DNA from: JAMQKA01 sp043951865
GTDB taxonomy: Bacteria; Bacteroidota; Rhodothermia; Balneolales; Balneolaceae
NCBI RefSeq assembly: GCF_043951865.1
Contig: NZ_JBINJF010000023.1
Coordinates: forward strand, 3,108-67,107
Reading direction: 5' to 3'
Length of the DNA: 64,000 bases
Part shown: piece after piece, positions 1 to 9,083 of the stretch
Layout: each line of letters opens with the position of its first letter
Numbering within the stretch: position 1 is the stretch's first letter
Notes under the pieces: generated by a model
Database searches by the model: none
What the model was told of the DNA's origin: nothing
What the model saw: only the letters and a program-made list of their open reading frames with translations
Program-made: the position numbers and the translations under genes

Positions 1-709
1 TCTCTTTTTCCCCGGTACTCAAATTTGTGGCATCCGGCACGATGCGCACACTGTTCAGGTAGGAGATGGAGCGCTGTGTATCGGTATCAAACTGGCGGAT
101 GGACTCGACCTCATCCCCGAAAAACTCCAGACGCACCGGGTATTCCCCGGAATAGGGGAAGATATCCAGGATGCCGCCCCGGGAGGCAAATTCGCCGGGT
201 TCGTCCACAAATTTCACATTCTTGTATTCCTGGTCCACCAGCTCCTCCTTCAGTTTCTCAAAATCCACCTGATCTCCCTTGTCAATAGAGATGGAGGATG
301 TTGAGAATGTCTCAGGTGCCGCAATTTTTTCAAAAAGCGCGCGCGACGATGTTACGGTGACAAATTGTTCGGAGGCTTGGATGCGCTCCAGTGCCTCCGA
401 CCGCTGAACCATCAGGCCGCTGTCAATGATCTGCTGCTGATCGTACGGCTTGTGATTGGTGGGAGGGAACAGCAGGGGATTTTCGGTGGCCAGTTCCTCC
501 AGGTCCGACTTGAGAAACTGGGCCGATTCAAATTCAGCAGATATGGCCACTATTTTCTTATACTCCCTGGACAACAGATGAACCATCAGCGAGGAGGTGG
601 ATCCTACAAAATGGTCCAGGTAGATCGCGTTGCGTTGATTGAGCTGCTCCCGGAGTTGGTCCCACGGGATCGTCTTTTTAACCGTATCAGTAATGTTCTT
701 TAAAACCAT
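1..709 (-). CDS. mfd: Transcription-repair coupling factor Mfd, N-terminal part (cut by window edge)
   Basis: This is the first 236 codons of a minus-strand gene whose 3' part lies left of the window. The translation runs from an MVLKNITDTVKK start to a block reading EPGEFASRGGILDIFPYSGE followed by YPVRLEFFGDEVESIR, which is the characteristic UvrB-like N-terminal module (domains D1a/D2/D1b) of Mfd. Mfd displaces RNA polymerase stalled at lesions and recruits UvrA. The start is the first ATG after an in-frame TAA a few codons upstream, so it is well bounded. No ATPase or RNAP-interaction region is visible because of truncation. It is divergent from the GWxTD gene to its right. Family assignment is firm; only completeness is unknown. 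Confidence 0.93.
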   Translation of the reverse strand, partial: MVLKNITDTVKKTIPWDQLREQLNQRNAIYLDHFVGSTSSLMVHLLSREYKKIVAISAEFESAQFLKSDLEELATENPLLFPPTNHKPYDQQQIIDSGLMVQRSEALERIQASEQFVTVTSSRALFEKIAAPETFSTSSISIDKGDQVDFEKLKEELVDQEYKNVKFVDEPGEFASRGGILDIFPYSGEYPVRLEFFGDEVESIRQFDTDTQRSISYLNSVRIVPDATNLSTGEKE

Positions 710-961
710 GAGCGAAATGTATTAGAAATAGAACCCAGCCAAAATAACGGTTCCTCTGCAAACAGGCCATTTTAACGCAATATTATTTGTCACCATTTCT
801 AAAATAGTTGTGGAATTAATTACGTTATACTAAATCAATATATTTCAGGCAGATCTGCATAAAAATGCAATAATATTTGTAGTTATATGTAATTTGTTTT
901 TATATGCAATATATGCCTTCGTGATAGATCATTCGCTATTTACTACTAAAGTTGACGTGCT
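710..961. other. Divergent intergenic region between mfd and the GWxTD gene
   Basis: An AT-rich 252-bp gap that must hold promoters for both divergent genes. It contains several TTTG-containing AT stretches (around 868-905) resembling the Bacteroidota -7 element, but none matches the TAnnTTTG consensus with a correctly spaced -33 TTG, so I do not call a specific promoter. Confidence 0.4.
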
Positions 962-3031
962 ATGTGGGGAAGAGGCTTCATACTGTTTCTCATGCTCCTC
1001 TCATTGTTGTGCAGTCCTGTACCGGCGCAAACCGTTGAGGACTTCACTGTGGCACTGGAACAGGGAGAAAAAGCGGTAGAGAATGGAGATCCTGAAAAAG
1101 CACTGGAGTTGTGGAGCACGGAGGCGGAACGTGCACCAGAGGGGATAACTGATCCCCGGATCGGCATTTCCTACATTGAACTGGTGACCGCCCTGCAAAA
1201 AAACGAGCTTTATGAACAAGCGGTAGATATTTACTACTGGGGACTCGAGAATCCGTCTGACCCGGTATTTGAGGAGGTGTTGTCAGCTGAAATCAAACGC
1301 CTGCAGCCCATTGCCAAGCGCAGCCAGTACAGGGCATGGAGAGGCCTGCTGAAAGATAAACAATTCACGGAACTGGGCCAGGAGCTGCTCCATTTTTGGA
1401 AACTGACGGATCCCACCATCACAACCCGGTACAATGAGCGGCTCGTAGAGCACTGGAAGCGGATAGCCTACGGGCGGGAGCAGTTTACGCGGAATGATGT
1501 TTCTGCCTACGATGCGGATGAGCGTGCGGAAATATATGTCAAATATGGTTCGCCCGACCTTGTCCGCGACGGAATGATCCATTTCAGCTCCGGGCTTGTC
1601 CAGTCGTGGATACAGCAGGCATTTGATATCAGAATGACGGACCTTGGTCCGCTGCCCAGTGGAACCGATTCGGTATCGAGAGCGATGGCCCAGCAAATCA
1701 TGGCTGCTCGTATCATGCAAAAGCAGCAACAGATTATGAATTATGAGCGGCAGGTTCGGTTTGCTCACAACTATCCCCGTTATGAAATTTGGGTCTACAG
1801 GGATATCCTCGATAATAATTTTACTCCCCTCATTTTTATTTTCGGAAATGACGGGAACACCGGGCAGTTCAGCCTGTTGAGCTCGGTCGAGGAGATGATG
1901 CCCAACTCCGCATTTCGGAGCTCGGGGACCCAGATGAAGGTGCCCCCGTCCTTTTTCCTGCAGCTGATGTATTATCAAAACCTGGTTACCATCGACAACT
2001 ATTTTGAACGCGCCTACCAGAAGCTGGAGTCCCGCCTGTACAATTTACAGGGAGTCAACCAGTGGGATTCGCGCCAGCTTTATTACCAAAACCGGAGTAC
2101 TCTCACGCATGCACAGATGAGGGCGCCCGAGGAGCGTTCCACACTGGACAGGGAGTTCCCGTCTATCGACCTGGATGTACACCAGTACCGCCTGCTCAAT
2201 GAGCAAAATGAGCCCTTTCTGGCCACCTACGTGTTGAGCAACCCGTACCGGGCGTACCTGTACGACCAGCTGCGGGAAGATGACTTTAGCCTGTCATCTT
2301 ACATGCTGGCGGGATCGGTATTGGGCGTGGATAAAAGCAACCAGATCGCCTTTCAGCAGGCTACCGATAACCAGCCCCTGAAAGGATTAGACGGTTTCCG
2401 CGGCAATATTGACCGGGTACAGCCGGAGATCACCTATTTTGAAGTTCCGAACAAAGAGACGATAAACACCCAGCGTTTTTCCATCGAGCTGCGGCATAAA
2501 AATAAAGACAGCATGCGGGTCAGCGAAAATGTGTTTAAAGAGAATATTCGCGCCATCGGTAACGTATCGGTGGAACAGAAAGAGCCGATATTGATAACTA
2601 ACGGGGAACTTCAAATGGGAGATCTCATTGTCGGGGTCAGAGAGAATGCCATGGATGAAAAACTGCCGTTTGGATTCCGGGTGGAACCGGACGCGACTAT
2701 TGACCAGGGAGAGAACCTGATCGTACATTTTGAAGTGTACAATCTTGAAGGTGAGCCGACCAGCCCGAAGCCGTTTCAAATCGAATATGTAGCCGTGGAA
2801 AAAATGGGATTGCTAAAGCGTATTTTTACAAAAAGAGACAAGGTGAGGTTGTCGCTTAATTTCGAGTCTCGGGGCCCGCACTTCAGGGAAAATCTCGAAA
2901 TTGATACTTCCCCGTTTGAAGCCGGGGACTACAAACTTGAACTTACGGCAACCGAACCCGGCAGTGGACGCGAAGTGGAGCGGTCGATTGAGTTTACCAT
3001 TGAAGCCCCTGAAGATGGGGAGGAGGGTTAA
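962..3031 (+). CDS. GWxTD domain-containing exported protein
   Basis: A 689-residue protein with a clear N-terminal signal peptide (hydrophobic residues 5-18, then PVPAQ). Residues about 25-110 look like a TPR-type helical repeat (ISYIELVTALQKNELYEQAV). The block DERAEIYVKYGSPDLV is typical of the GWxTD domain, and the C-terminal third is beta-rich, as in this family. GWxTD proteins are widespread in Bacteroidota and relatives; their biochemical role is not established. The start is ATG 962, just before the signal peptide. The gene converges on the BatA-like gene and their stop codons interlock: TTAA at 3028-3031 holds both stops. Confidence 0.8.
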   Translation: MWGRGFILFLMLLSLLCSPVPAQTVEDFTVALEQGEKAVENGDPEKALELWSTEAERAPEGITDPRIGISYIELVTALQKNELYEQAVDIYYWGLENPSDPVFEEVLSAEIKRLQPIAKRSQYRAWRGLLKDKQFTELGQELLHFWKLTDPTITTRYNERLVEHWKRIAYGREQFTRNDVSAYDADERAEIYVKYGSPDLVRDGMIHFSSGLVQSWIQQAFDIRMTDLGPLPSGTDSVSRAMAQQIMAARIMQKQQQIMNYERQVRFAHNYPRYEIWVYRDILDNNFTPLIFIFGNDGNTGQFSLLSSVEEMMPNSAFRSSGTQMKVPPSFFLQLMYYQNLVTIDNYFERAYQKLESRLYNLQGVNQWDSRQLYYQNRSTLTHAQMRAPEERSTLDREFPSIDLDVHQYRLLNEQNEPFLATYVLSNPYRAYLYDQLREDDFSLSSYMLAGSVLGVDKSNQIAFQQATDNQPLKGLDGFRGNIDRVQPEITYFEVPNKETINTQRFSIELRHKNKDSMRVSENVFKENIRAIGNVSVEQKEPILITNGELQMGDLIVGVRENAMDEKLPFGFRVEPDATIDQGENLIVHFEVYNLEGEPTSPKPFQIEYVAVEKMGLLKRIFTKRDKVRLSLNFESRGPHFRENLEIDTSPFEAGDYKLELTATEPGSGREVERSIEFTIEAPEDGEEG

Positions 3032-4020
3032 GCCAGTTCAGTCCTGAAAAACACCTTTTCGCACAACAGTCCGAGTATCAGGAGTGCTAAGGCGGGGATT
3101 AGAAAGCGCAGGTACAGGTCTTGGTAATCGGTGTAGATAAGTTCTTCAACTTCAGTCTTTTCCAGTTCATCAATGCGGTCATAGATATCCTGGAGACGTT
3201 CAGTATTGGTGGCGCGAAAGTATTCGCCCTCCGTCATATTGGCGATCTCGGTCAGCATCTCCTCATCAATATCGACCTTCACATTTTGGTAGCGGGTCCC
3301 GAAAACCGGGTCTTGTACGGGGTAGGGGGCCGTACCGCGCGTTCCAGCCCCGATGGTATAGATTTTAATGCCATAGGTTACAGCCAGATCGGCGGCCGTG
3401 ACGGGATCAATTTCGCCGGAATTGTTCTGCCCGTCAGTCAGCAGGATGATAACTTTGCTTTCGGCCTGACTCTCCTTCAGGCGATTGACCGCCGTGGCGA
3501 TACCCATGCCGATTGCGGTTCCATCTTCCACTATCCCCATCTGTACATCATCGAGCAGGCGCTTGAGCAGATCGTAGTCGAGGGTGGGAGGCACCACTGT
3601 AAAACTTTTTCGAGCAAAGGCCACAAGCCCGATCCGGTCTGAGACCCGCTTGTCGATAAAGTCGCTTGCTACATTTCGAGCCGCTTCAAAACGATTTGGT
3701 TTCAGGTCTTCGGCCTTCATGGAGGTGGAGATATCCAGCACCAGCACAATGTCGATCCCTTCAGCATTTCGTTCTACGGTCGTATTTTGGAGCTGGGGAC
3801 GCGCCAGGGCCATGACAATCAGCGCGAAAGCGATCCACTGGAGGGCCGGTGCGATCCATATCCCGTAGCTGCGCCAGTTGCCCGGCAGGTCTTTCAGGCC
3901 CGAAACATCGGAAAAGGTGATACTGGGCTGGCGTTTTTTAAGTCGCCTCCATACCTGGATCCCGATTAGCAGGGGGATCAGCGTCAACAGCCAGAACCAT
4001 TCGGGATTTGCCCAACTCAT
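3028..4020 (-). CDS. BatA-like VWA domain membrane protein
   Basis: A 330-residue inner-membrane protein. It has one TM helix near residues 8-22, another near 58-73, a von Willebrand factor A domain (about 88-285) with the metal-coordinating MIDAS motif DISTSM (Asp96) and a later LLTDGQNN loop, and a C-terminal TM helix at about 305-325. This is the layout of BatA from Bacteroidota aerotolerance clusters, where VWA proteins act with MoxR-type AAA ATPases. Its start codon overlaps the stop of the upstream gene as ATGA (4020-4017), indicating translational coupling. BatB and BatC homologues do not follow; the next gene is convergent. The family call is firm and the physiological role is inferred. 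Confidence 0.88.
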   Translation of the reverse strand: MSWANPEWFWLLTLIPLLIGIQVWRRLKKRQPSITFSDVSGLKDLPGNWRSYGIWIAPALQWIAFALIVMALARPQLQNTTVERNAEGIDIVLVLDISTSMKAEDLKPNRFEAARNVASDFIDKRVSDRIGLVAFARKSFTVVPPTLDYDLLKRLLDDVQMGIVEDGTAIGMGIATAVNRLKESQAESKVIILLTDGQNNSGEIDPVTAADLAVTYGIKIYTIGAGTRGTAPYPVQDPVFGTRYQNVKVDIDEEMLTEIANMTEGEYFRATNTERLQDIYDRIDELEKTEVEELIYTDYQDLYLRFLIPALALLILGLLCEKVFFRTELA

Positions 4021-5057
4021 GCGTTATGCAGCTCTTTTGTTTCGGATTCTTCTTCATACTTTCGGCGCTGTTCCTCAATCTCGGACTGGTGCTGGCGACG
4101 CATCTGCTCGATCCGGGGGCCGTCATTTTTTCGCGCAACCTCTACAAAATCCTGGGCAATAGACAGTGATATCCTGGTTTGCTCCTCGGAGGGTTTAAAC
4201 TTGGCAAATTTCACCATGTCCGCCTGGCGAAGCACTTTGCGGGTCTGGGTGATCATCCGTTCGTCGACCATCCGCTTTTCCAGCTCCAGGATAATTTCCC
4301 GGCTGGTGGACTCAAGCGCCGGAATATGGTACAGGGTTTCAAAATAGGTGCGGATGGCATCCCCTAGGTTGATATAAAACTGCTTGACATCCTCTTCCTC
4401 CTCAAATGAAAAGCTGCGCAGTTGTTTCAGGGAGTTTTCCAGCTGAACCAGCGGGTCCATAAACGGGGCGGGAGAAAAATCGGCACGCGGCTCGACTTCC
4501 GGCTCGGCGGACTTCTGCTGGTACAGCCGGTATAGGTACCAACTCAGCAATGCCAGAAGAATAGCCCCGAGAATATAGGCCCACCAGGCACGGGCGAAGT
4601 CGAAGATCGGTTTCAAGGGGCGGAACTCCTCATTTTCGGACTGCAGGACGGAGCTAAAATACACTGGAACCGGGTTGGTTCGGACGGTGGTGGTATCGGT
4701 GCCGGAGATCAGCCTGATCGGAAGAGCGGGGATGCGGGTGTCGGCCGTACCGAAATACTGCACGCGGTAGACCAGGCTGTCCTTGAAGTTGGTTTCCCTG
4801 TAATGCTGCCGGGAACGGATCTCAAACATCTCCCCGAAATGGGTGGAGTCCGGGAAGAGAATGCTGTCGTACTCCCGGTTTTTGCGAAGCGTTATGTTGT
4901 AGGTAAAGGTGTCTCCGACCCTGAGAGAGTCTACCGTCACATATTCGGTTACATCCTGCGCCTGTGCGGTGGGGTTCTCCGCGAAAGCTACCAGAAGAAG
5001 CAGCAGAAGGGGTGTTGTACTCCAGGTTGACCAGGTTGAGAATGTAGATTTCGTCAT
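4017..5057 (-). CDS. BatD-like / DUF4381-type membrane protein
   Basis: A 346-residue protein with a signal peptide (poly-Leu core at residues 17-22, ending AQAQ), a beta-rich extracytoplasmic domain (about 40-150), one TM helix (FARAWWAYILGAILLALLS, about 155-175) and a cytoplasmic helical part with the R-x-YFE pattern (IRTYFETLY) seen in DUF4381/BatD-like proteins. The tail is a charged coiled coil (EQMRRQHQSEIEEQRRKYEE). It sits between a DUF58 gene (137 bp upstream) and the BatA-like gene (4-bp overlap), the usual arrangement for this membrane complex. The signal region contains a repeated STW codon block. The exact role is unknown. Confidence 0.72.
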   Translation of the reverse strand: MTKSTFSTWSTWSTTPLLLLLLVAFAENPTAQAQDVTEYVTVDSLRVGDTFTYNITLRKNREYDSILFPDSTHFGEMFEIRSRQHYRETNFKDSLVYRVQYFGTADTRIPALPIRLISGTDTTTVRTNPVPVYFSSVLQSENEEFRPLKPIFDFARAWWAYILGAILLALLSWYLYRLYQQKSAEPEVEPRADFSPAPFMDPLVQLENSLKQLRSFSFEEEEDVKQFYINLGDAIRTYFETLYHIPALESTSREIILELEKRMVDERMITQTRKVLRQADMVKFAKFKPSEEQTRISLSIAQDFVEVARKNDGPRIEQMRRQHQSEIEEQRRKYEEESETKELHNA

Positions 5058-5194
5058 CTAAAAAAGGTTGCCTGCACTTGCTACTTACGTGAAATATTGT
5101 TGGATCTATGCTGAAACACCAAATTTGTTTGCCTGAAAGTATGGAAATTGTAAACCAAAAACAGGAATACTGTGATGCGTTCCCAGTCCCTCGA

Positions 5195-6070
5195 TCAGTA
5201 GCGCTGCATTCGCCGGTGAAAGAAGTTCATCAGGGGCTGAATGTAGGAACGGTTGGTTTGCAGATCGATTGTGTCGATTTTTAATCGGCGAAACTTGTCT
5301 TTTAGTGCGAGCTTTTCCTTGATCTTTTTCTTGCGAAATGCCTGGCGCACTTTCTTGCTGGAGGTGTCTATGAGTACTTCATCCCCGGTTTCAGCATCCC
5401 TGAGGGGAACAATACCCAGGTCAGGCAGCTCTTCCTCCAGATCATCATTGATCATGATATTGACAAGATCGTGCTTGCGGCTGGTGATCTTGATCTGTTT
5501 TTCAAAATTGCGATCCTGGAAGTCGCTTGCCAGCACCACGATGGACCTGCGATTCAACAGCCGGTTGACATAGGAGAGGGCTTCGCTCAGGTCGGTGCCG
5601 GTGCCTTCCGGTTCAGTCGTATAGAGTTCCCGGATCAGCCGAAGCACGTGCAGGCGGCCTTTTTTGGGGGGCACAACTTTCTCAATAACATCGCTGAAAA
5701 GCACAATCCCCACCTTGTCATTATTTTTAATGGCGCTGAAGGCCAGTACCGCACAGATCTCAATAGCCAGGTCCATCTTCCGCTGGTCGTGGCTGCCGAA
5801 CAGACCGCTCGGCGATATGTCCACGCAAAGCATCAGGGTCTGCTCGCGCTCTTCTTCGAAAAGCTTGATAAACGGGTCGCCGGTACGCGCCGTTACATTC
5901 CAGTCGATCTGCCGGATGTCATCCCCGTAGGTGTAGGCGCGGACTTCGGAAAATTCCATTCCCCGACCCTTGAATACCGACTGGTATTCACCGCCAAAAA
6001 TATTGTTCACCATACCCTTGGTACGGATCTCCAGCTTGCGGATTTTTTTGAGTATCTCTTTTGAAATCAT
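5195..6070 (-). CDS. DUF58 domain protein of the BatA cluster
   Basis: A 291-residue soluble protein. Residues 37-62 contain the DUF58 signature (GRGMEFSEVRAYTYGDDIRQ then IDWNVTAR), followed by a VWA-like fold beginning LCVDISPSG. DUF58 proteins typically lie between a MoxR-family AAA ATPase and BatA-like VWA proteins and are thought to be part of a chaperone-like complex. Here the gene starts the minus-strand cluster. No MoxR gene is upstream: the next gene is a small divergent ORF, so the ATPase partner must be encoded elsewhere or be absent. Start ATG at 6070. Confidence 0.88.
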   Translation of the reverse strand: MISKEILKKIRKLEIRTKGMVNNIFGGEYQSVFKGRGMEFSEVRAYTYGDDIRQIDWNVTARTGDPFIKLFEEEREQTLMLCVDISPSGLFGSHDQRKMDLAIEICAVLAFSAIKNNDKVGIVLFSDVIEKVVPPKKGRLHVLRLIRELYTTEPEGTGTDLSEALSYVNRLLNRRSIVVLASDFQDRNFEKQIKITSRKHDLVNIMINDDLEEELPDLGIVPLRDAETGDEVLIDTSSKKVRQAFRKKKIKEKLALKDKFRRLKIDTIDLQTNRSYIQPLMNFFHRRMQRY

Positions 6071-6273
6071 GAAACAGAAAGTGGGAGTGTTGACATTTCA
6101 CAGACCCTAAGAAAAGGAATTTACAGAGAAGTTAAAATGAAAATGCACGAATTGATCCGGCAGAGAGGACCTGTATTTAACAATTCGTTAACATTTCGGT
6201 AACGGTTTGTTCAGATCTGTTTGTTCTATTGTTGTCCAGCGATTTTCAGGCTAATTAATTTGATCGGCACGTT

Positions 6274-6540
6274 ATGATCATCGGCAGTGAATTCAGTGAC
6301 AAAAGCAAGCTTCTGCTCGAACGAATTGGGCAGGTTGCAGGAGGCGAAGCGGGAAAAAAACTGTCTGTTCAAAAAATAAACGAAGAGTTGGAGCTGGATC
6401 GCACTGAAATAAAAAACTTCCTGGAATACCTGCAGGAGCTTGGCTACGTGGATATTGTGACAATTGGCGGACCGTTGCTGTATGGTCATATTAAAATAAC
6501 CGAGAAGGGCCTCAAAAAGTGTGCTTCTTTCCGTGAATAA
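6274..6540 (+). CDS. Small winged-helix-like protein, function unknown
   Basis: An 88-residue protein. The middle reads LSVQKINEELELDRTEIKNF then LEYLQELGYVDI and ends with a short beta-hairpin-like stretch (LYGHIKITEKGLKK). That is the helix-turn-helix plus wing pattern of small winged-helix DNA-binding or protein-interaction domains. I do not recognise a named family. It lies between the divergent DUF58 cluster and ald, 113 bp ahead of ald. The reading frame is supported by its protein-like composition and by being the only sizeable frame in the gap. A regulator role is only an inference from the fold pattern. Confidence 0.55.
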   Translation: MIIGSEFSDKSKLLLERIGQVAGGEAGKKLSVQKINEELELDRTEIKNFLEYLQELGYVDIVTIGGPLLYGHIKITEKGLKKCASFRE

Positions 6541-6653
6541 GGTCCCCTTTTTGGGATTATGTATTTCCGGTTCTGAGGAGCGGGAGGAGGCTTCTTTTTT
6601 GTGAAAAAATACCTACCTTGCGCAAAAATTGAAGCAAAAATGCGGGGTCAGCT

Positions 6654-7769
6654 ATGAGAATCGGAGTACCGAAGGAGATTAAAACGCATGAAAACCGGGT
6701 GGCCCTCCTGCCCGGCGGGGTTAAGCAGTTTGTACAACAGGGACATCAGGTGTTGATCCAGAAAGATGCCGGTACGGCGAGCGGATATCCCGATGGACGG
6801 TATGCTGCAGAAGGGGCCCGGATTATCGATGATCCGGACGAGCTATGGGACCGCTCGGAGATGATCATGAAGGTAAAAGAGCCGATTGAAGAGGAGTATT
6901 CCCGAATGAGGAGGGGACAGGTTATCTTCACCTATTTCCATTTTGCCGCAAGCCAGCCGCTGACCGAGGCGGTGGTGGATTCCGGGGCGGTTGCCATCGC
7001 CTACGAGACTGTGGAGAAACCGGATGGTTCGCTACCGCTGCTTATCCCGATGAGTGAAGTGGCCGGGCGAATGGCGGCACAGGAGGGAGCCAAATACCTG
7101 GAGAAGCCGCTCGGGGGACGGGGCGTGCTGCTGGGCGGTATTCCCGGGGTTCCCCCGGCTAAAACGCTGGTTCTGGGAGGAGGCATTGTGGGCGTCAATG
7201 CCGCTAAAGTTACCGCCGGCATGGGGTCCAGCACCACCATCATGGATATTAATATTTCAAAACTGCGATACCTCGATGATGTAATGCCCCGTAATGTCTC
7301 CACCATGTTTTCTTCCGAAGTTAACATACGGCGGATGCTGCCCGATGTGGACCTGGTGATCGGGGCGGTATTAAAAACGGGTGCAAAGGCCCCTCACTTG
7401 ATTACCCGGCAGATGCTTGAGATGATGGAGTCCGGTTCCGTGCTGGTGGATGTGGCTATCGACCAGGGGGGCTGTTTTGAAACTTCAAAACCCACAACCC
7501 ATGATGCTCCAACGTTTGTGGTGAATGATGTGCTTCACTATTGCGTGGCGAACATGCCGGGGGCGGTTCCCCACACGTCAACCCTGGGGCTGACCAACGC
7601 AACACTCCCATATGCCTTAGCCCTGGCGAACAAGGGGTGGAAGCAGGCGGCCCGTGAGGATCCCGGCCTTCAAAAGGGAGTTAATATCGTGGAAGGGGAT
7701 ATTGTCTACGAAAATGTGGCTGATGCTTTTGGTGCGGACCATACTCCAATTGAGAGCCATCTCGCATGA
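6654..7769 (+). CDS. ald: Alanine dehydrogenase
   Basis: A 371-residue enzyme, the normal length for Ald, which interconverts L-alanine and pyruvate plus ammonia with NAD. The start MRIGVPKEIKTHENR is diagnostic. The residues known to be important in this family are at the expected positions: Arg15, Lys75, His96 and Asp270 (VDVAIDQGG). The Rossmann glycine motif is LVLGGGIVGVNA at about 172-183. Cytosolic, hexameric in characterised homologues. It is monocistronic by context: a 113-bp gap precedes it and a 490-bp gap follows. A TACCTTGC box at 6614-6621 resembles a Bacteroidota -7 element, but no good -33 partner is at the right distance. Confidence 0.95.
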   Translation: MRIGVPKEIKTHENRVALLPGGVKQFVQQGHQVLIQKDAGTASGYPDGRYAAEGARIIDDPDELWDRSEMIMKVKEPIEEEYSRMRRGQVIFTYFHFAASQPLTEAVVDSGAVAIAYETVEKPDGSLPLLIPMSEVAGRMAAQEGAKYLEKPLGGRGVLLGGIPGVPPAKTLVLGGGIVGVNAAKVTAGMGSSTTIMDINISKLRYLDDVMPRNVSTMFSSEVNIRRMLPDVDLVIGAVLKTGAKAPHLITRQMLEMMESGSVLVDVAIDQGGCFETSKPTTHDAPTFVVNDVLHYCVANMPGAVPHTSTLGLTNATLPYALALANKGWKQAAREDPGLQKGVNIVEGDIVYENVADAFGADHTPIESHLA

Positions 7770-8259
7770 TGGCCGGAAAGTATGAATTTCGAAGGATAAA
7801 ATATTAACAGGTTATAATACCAGAATTCAATCGGAAGAATTTCTGCCTGACGAGGGGACGGTGAAAAAAATCAACCTGCTCTCCAGGCCTTGAATGCAGC
7901 GGCTGCGGGGGGGGGTACCCATTCACCCGCCTGATCTTTTGATTCTCGTTGAATCAAGCCAAAAGGAACACCTCTTCTGTAAAAAGACTCTTTTTTTTGC
8001 ATTCGGACATTCGAAACCCCAGGCTGTATCCCGTAAATCAGGGTATTAAATTGGCAAAATATTGAGATTGGCCAATTAACGGTGTTGCAACATCCTCTTA
8101 CACAATGCTATAAAGTTATATTGCAATTATTTATTGATTTTTGAGTTTAAAAATATAAATCATCGTTGATAAGATGTGTATAAGTATTTTTGTTTAGCTA
8201 CAGGTTGCACATTATATTTTTTCAAACTTCCTCTTTAATACATTAGTTAGAAATTTTAC
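7770..8259. other. 490-bp intergenic region between ald and parA
   Basis: No convincing ORF. It holds a run of nine G residues (7907-7915), a perfect 7-bp hairpin TTGATTC/GAATCAA with a 5-nt loop (7939-7957), an eight-T run (7991-7998) and an AT-rich 200-bp stretch directly before parA that probably contains its promoter. I looked for a parS-like TGTTTCACGTGAAACA palindrome here and did not see one. Confidence 0.5.
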
Positions 8260-9057
8260 ATGGGCAAAGTTATTTCCATAGCCAACCAGAAAGGTGGAGT
8301 TGGGAAAACGACGACCGCTATAAACCTGGCTGCAAGCCTCGCGGCGATAGAACACCCGACCCTCATTTTGGATATCGATCCCCAAAGTAATACGACCAGC
8401 GGCCTGGGAATCGATACCAAGACAGTCACACAATCTATTTATGAAGTAATGGTTGGCGGACAGGAGGCCACCGAAGCGGTACTTGAGACCGACCTGCCGT
8501 TTTTGGATCTGCTGCCTTCCCATATAAATCTCGTGGGAGCTGAAATTGAGATGATCGACCGCAATGAACGGGAGCGAATCCTTGAAAAGGCGATCGTGGA
8601 GCTGCGCGAGAAATATGATTTTATTATTATCGACTGCCCGCCCTCGCTGGGATTGCTGACCATAAATTCGCTCACGGCTTCAGATTCAGTTATTATACCG
8701 GTCCAGTGTGAATATTTTGCGCTCGAGGGGCTTGGCCAGCTGCTGAACACCATTAAAATTGTTCGGCAGCATCTCAATACTGAACTGGAGATCGAAGGGG
8801 TCTTGCTCACGATGTACGATACCCGCACGCGGCTGTCGGACCAGGTGGCCGAGGAGGTGCGAAAGTATTTCGAAGACCGCGTTTTTGAGGCCGTCATTGC
8901 CCGCAATGTGCGGCTGGCTGAAGCCCCCAGTTTTGGGAAGCCCGCGCTGCTTTACGATTCCACCAGCAAGGGGGCGAAAAATTACCTGGCGCTGGCCCGT
9001 GAAATTATCCACCGCAACAAGAGTATGTTTGAGAACAGCCCGGTGTTCGCTAATTAG
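8260..9057 (+). CDS. parA: Chromosome-partitioning ATPase ParA/Soj
   Basis: A 265-residue MinD/ParA-family ATPase with the deviant Walker A motif KGGVGKTTT at residues 11-19, switch region DIDPQSNTTSG (about 39-50) and Walker B-type IIIDCPPSLGLL (about 123-134). ParA proteins of this length without an N-terminal HTH are the chromosomal Soj type. Together with ParB they segregate newly replicated origins. parB starts 26 bp downstream, so the two are almost certainly one operon. In most bacteria this pair lies near oriC, but no other origin genes (dnaA, gidA) are in the window. Confidence 0.95.
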   Translation: MGKVISIANQKGGVGKTTTAINLAASLAAIEHPTLILDIDPQSNTTSGLGIDTKTVTQSIYEVMVGGQEATEAVLETDLPFLDLLPSHINLVGAEIEMIDRNERERILEKAIVELREKYDFIIIDCPPSLGLLTINSLTASDSVIIPVQCEYFALEGLGQLLNTIKIVRQHLNTELEIEGVLLTMYDTRTRLSDQVAEEVRKYFEDRVFEAVIARNVRLAEAPSFGKPALLYDSTSKGAKNYLALAREIIHRNKSMFENSPVFAN

Positions 9058-9083
9058 ATCAGCAGTTACAGGACAATACCGTT

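Noticed and set aside
1283..1978. 231-codon minus-strand frame inside the GWxTD gene
   Set aside because: Antisense shadow; the plus-strand protein has a signal peptide and family motifs across the same bases.
8050..8260. parS centromere site near parAB
   Set aside because: I looked for the TGTTTCACGTGAAACA palindrome around and within parAB and found no acceptable match.
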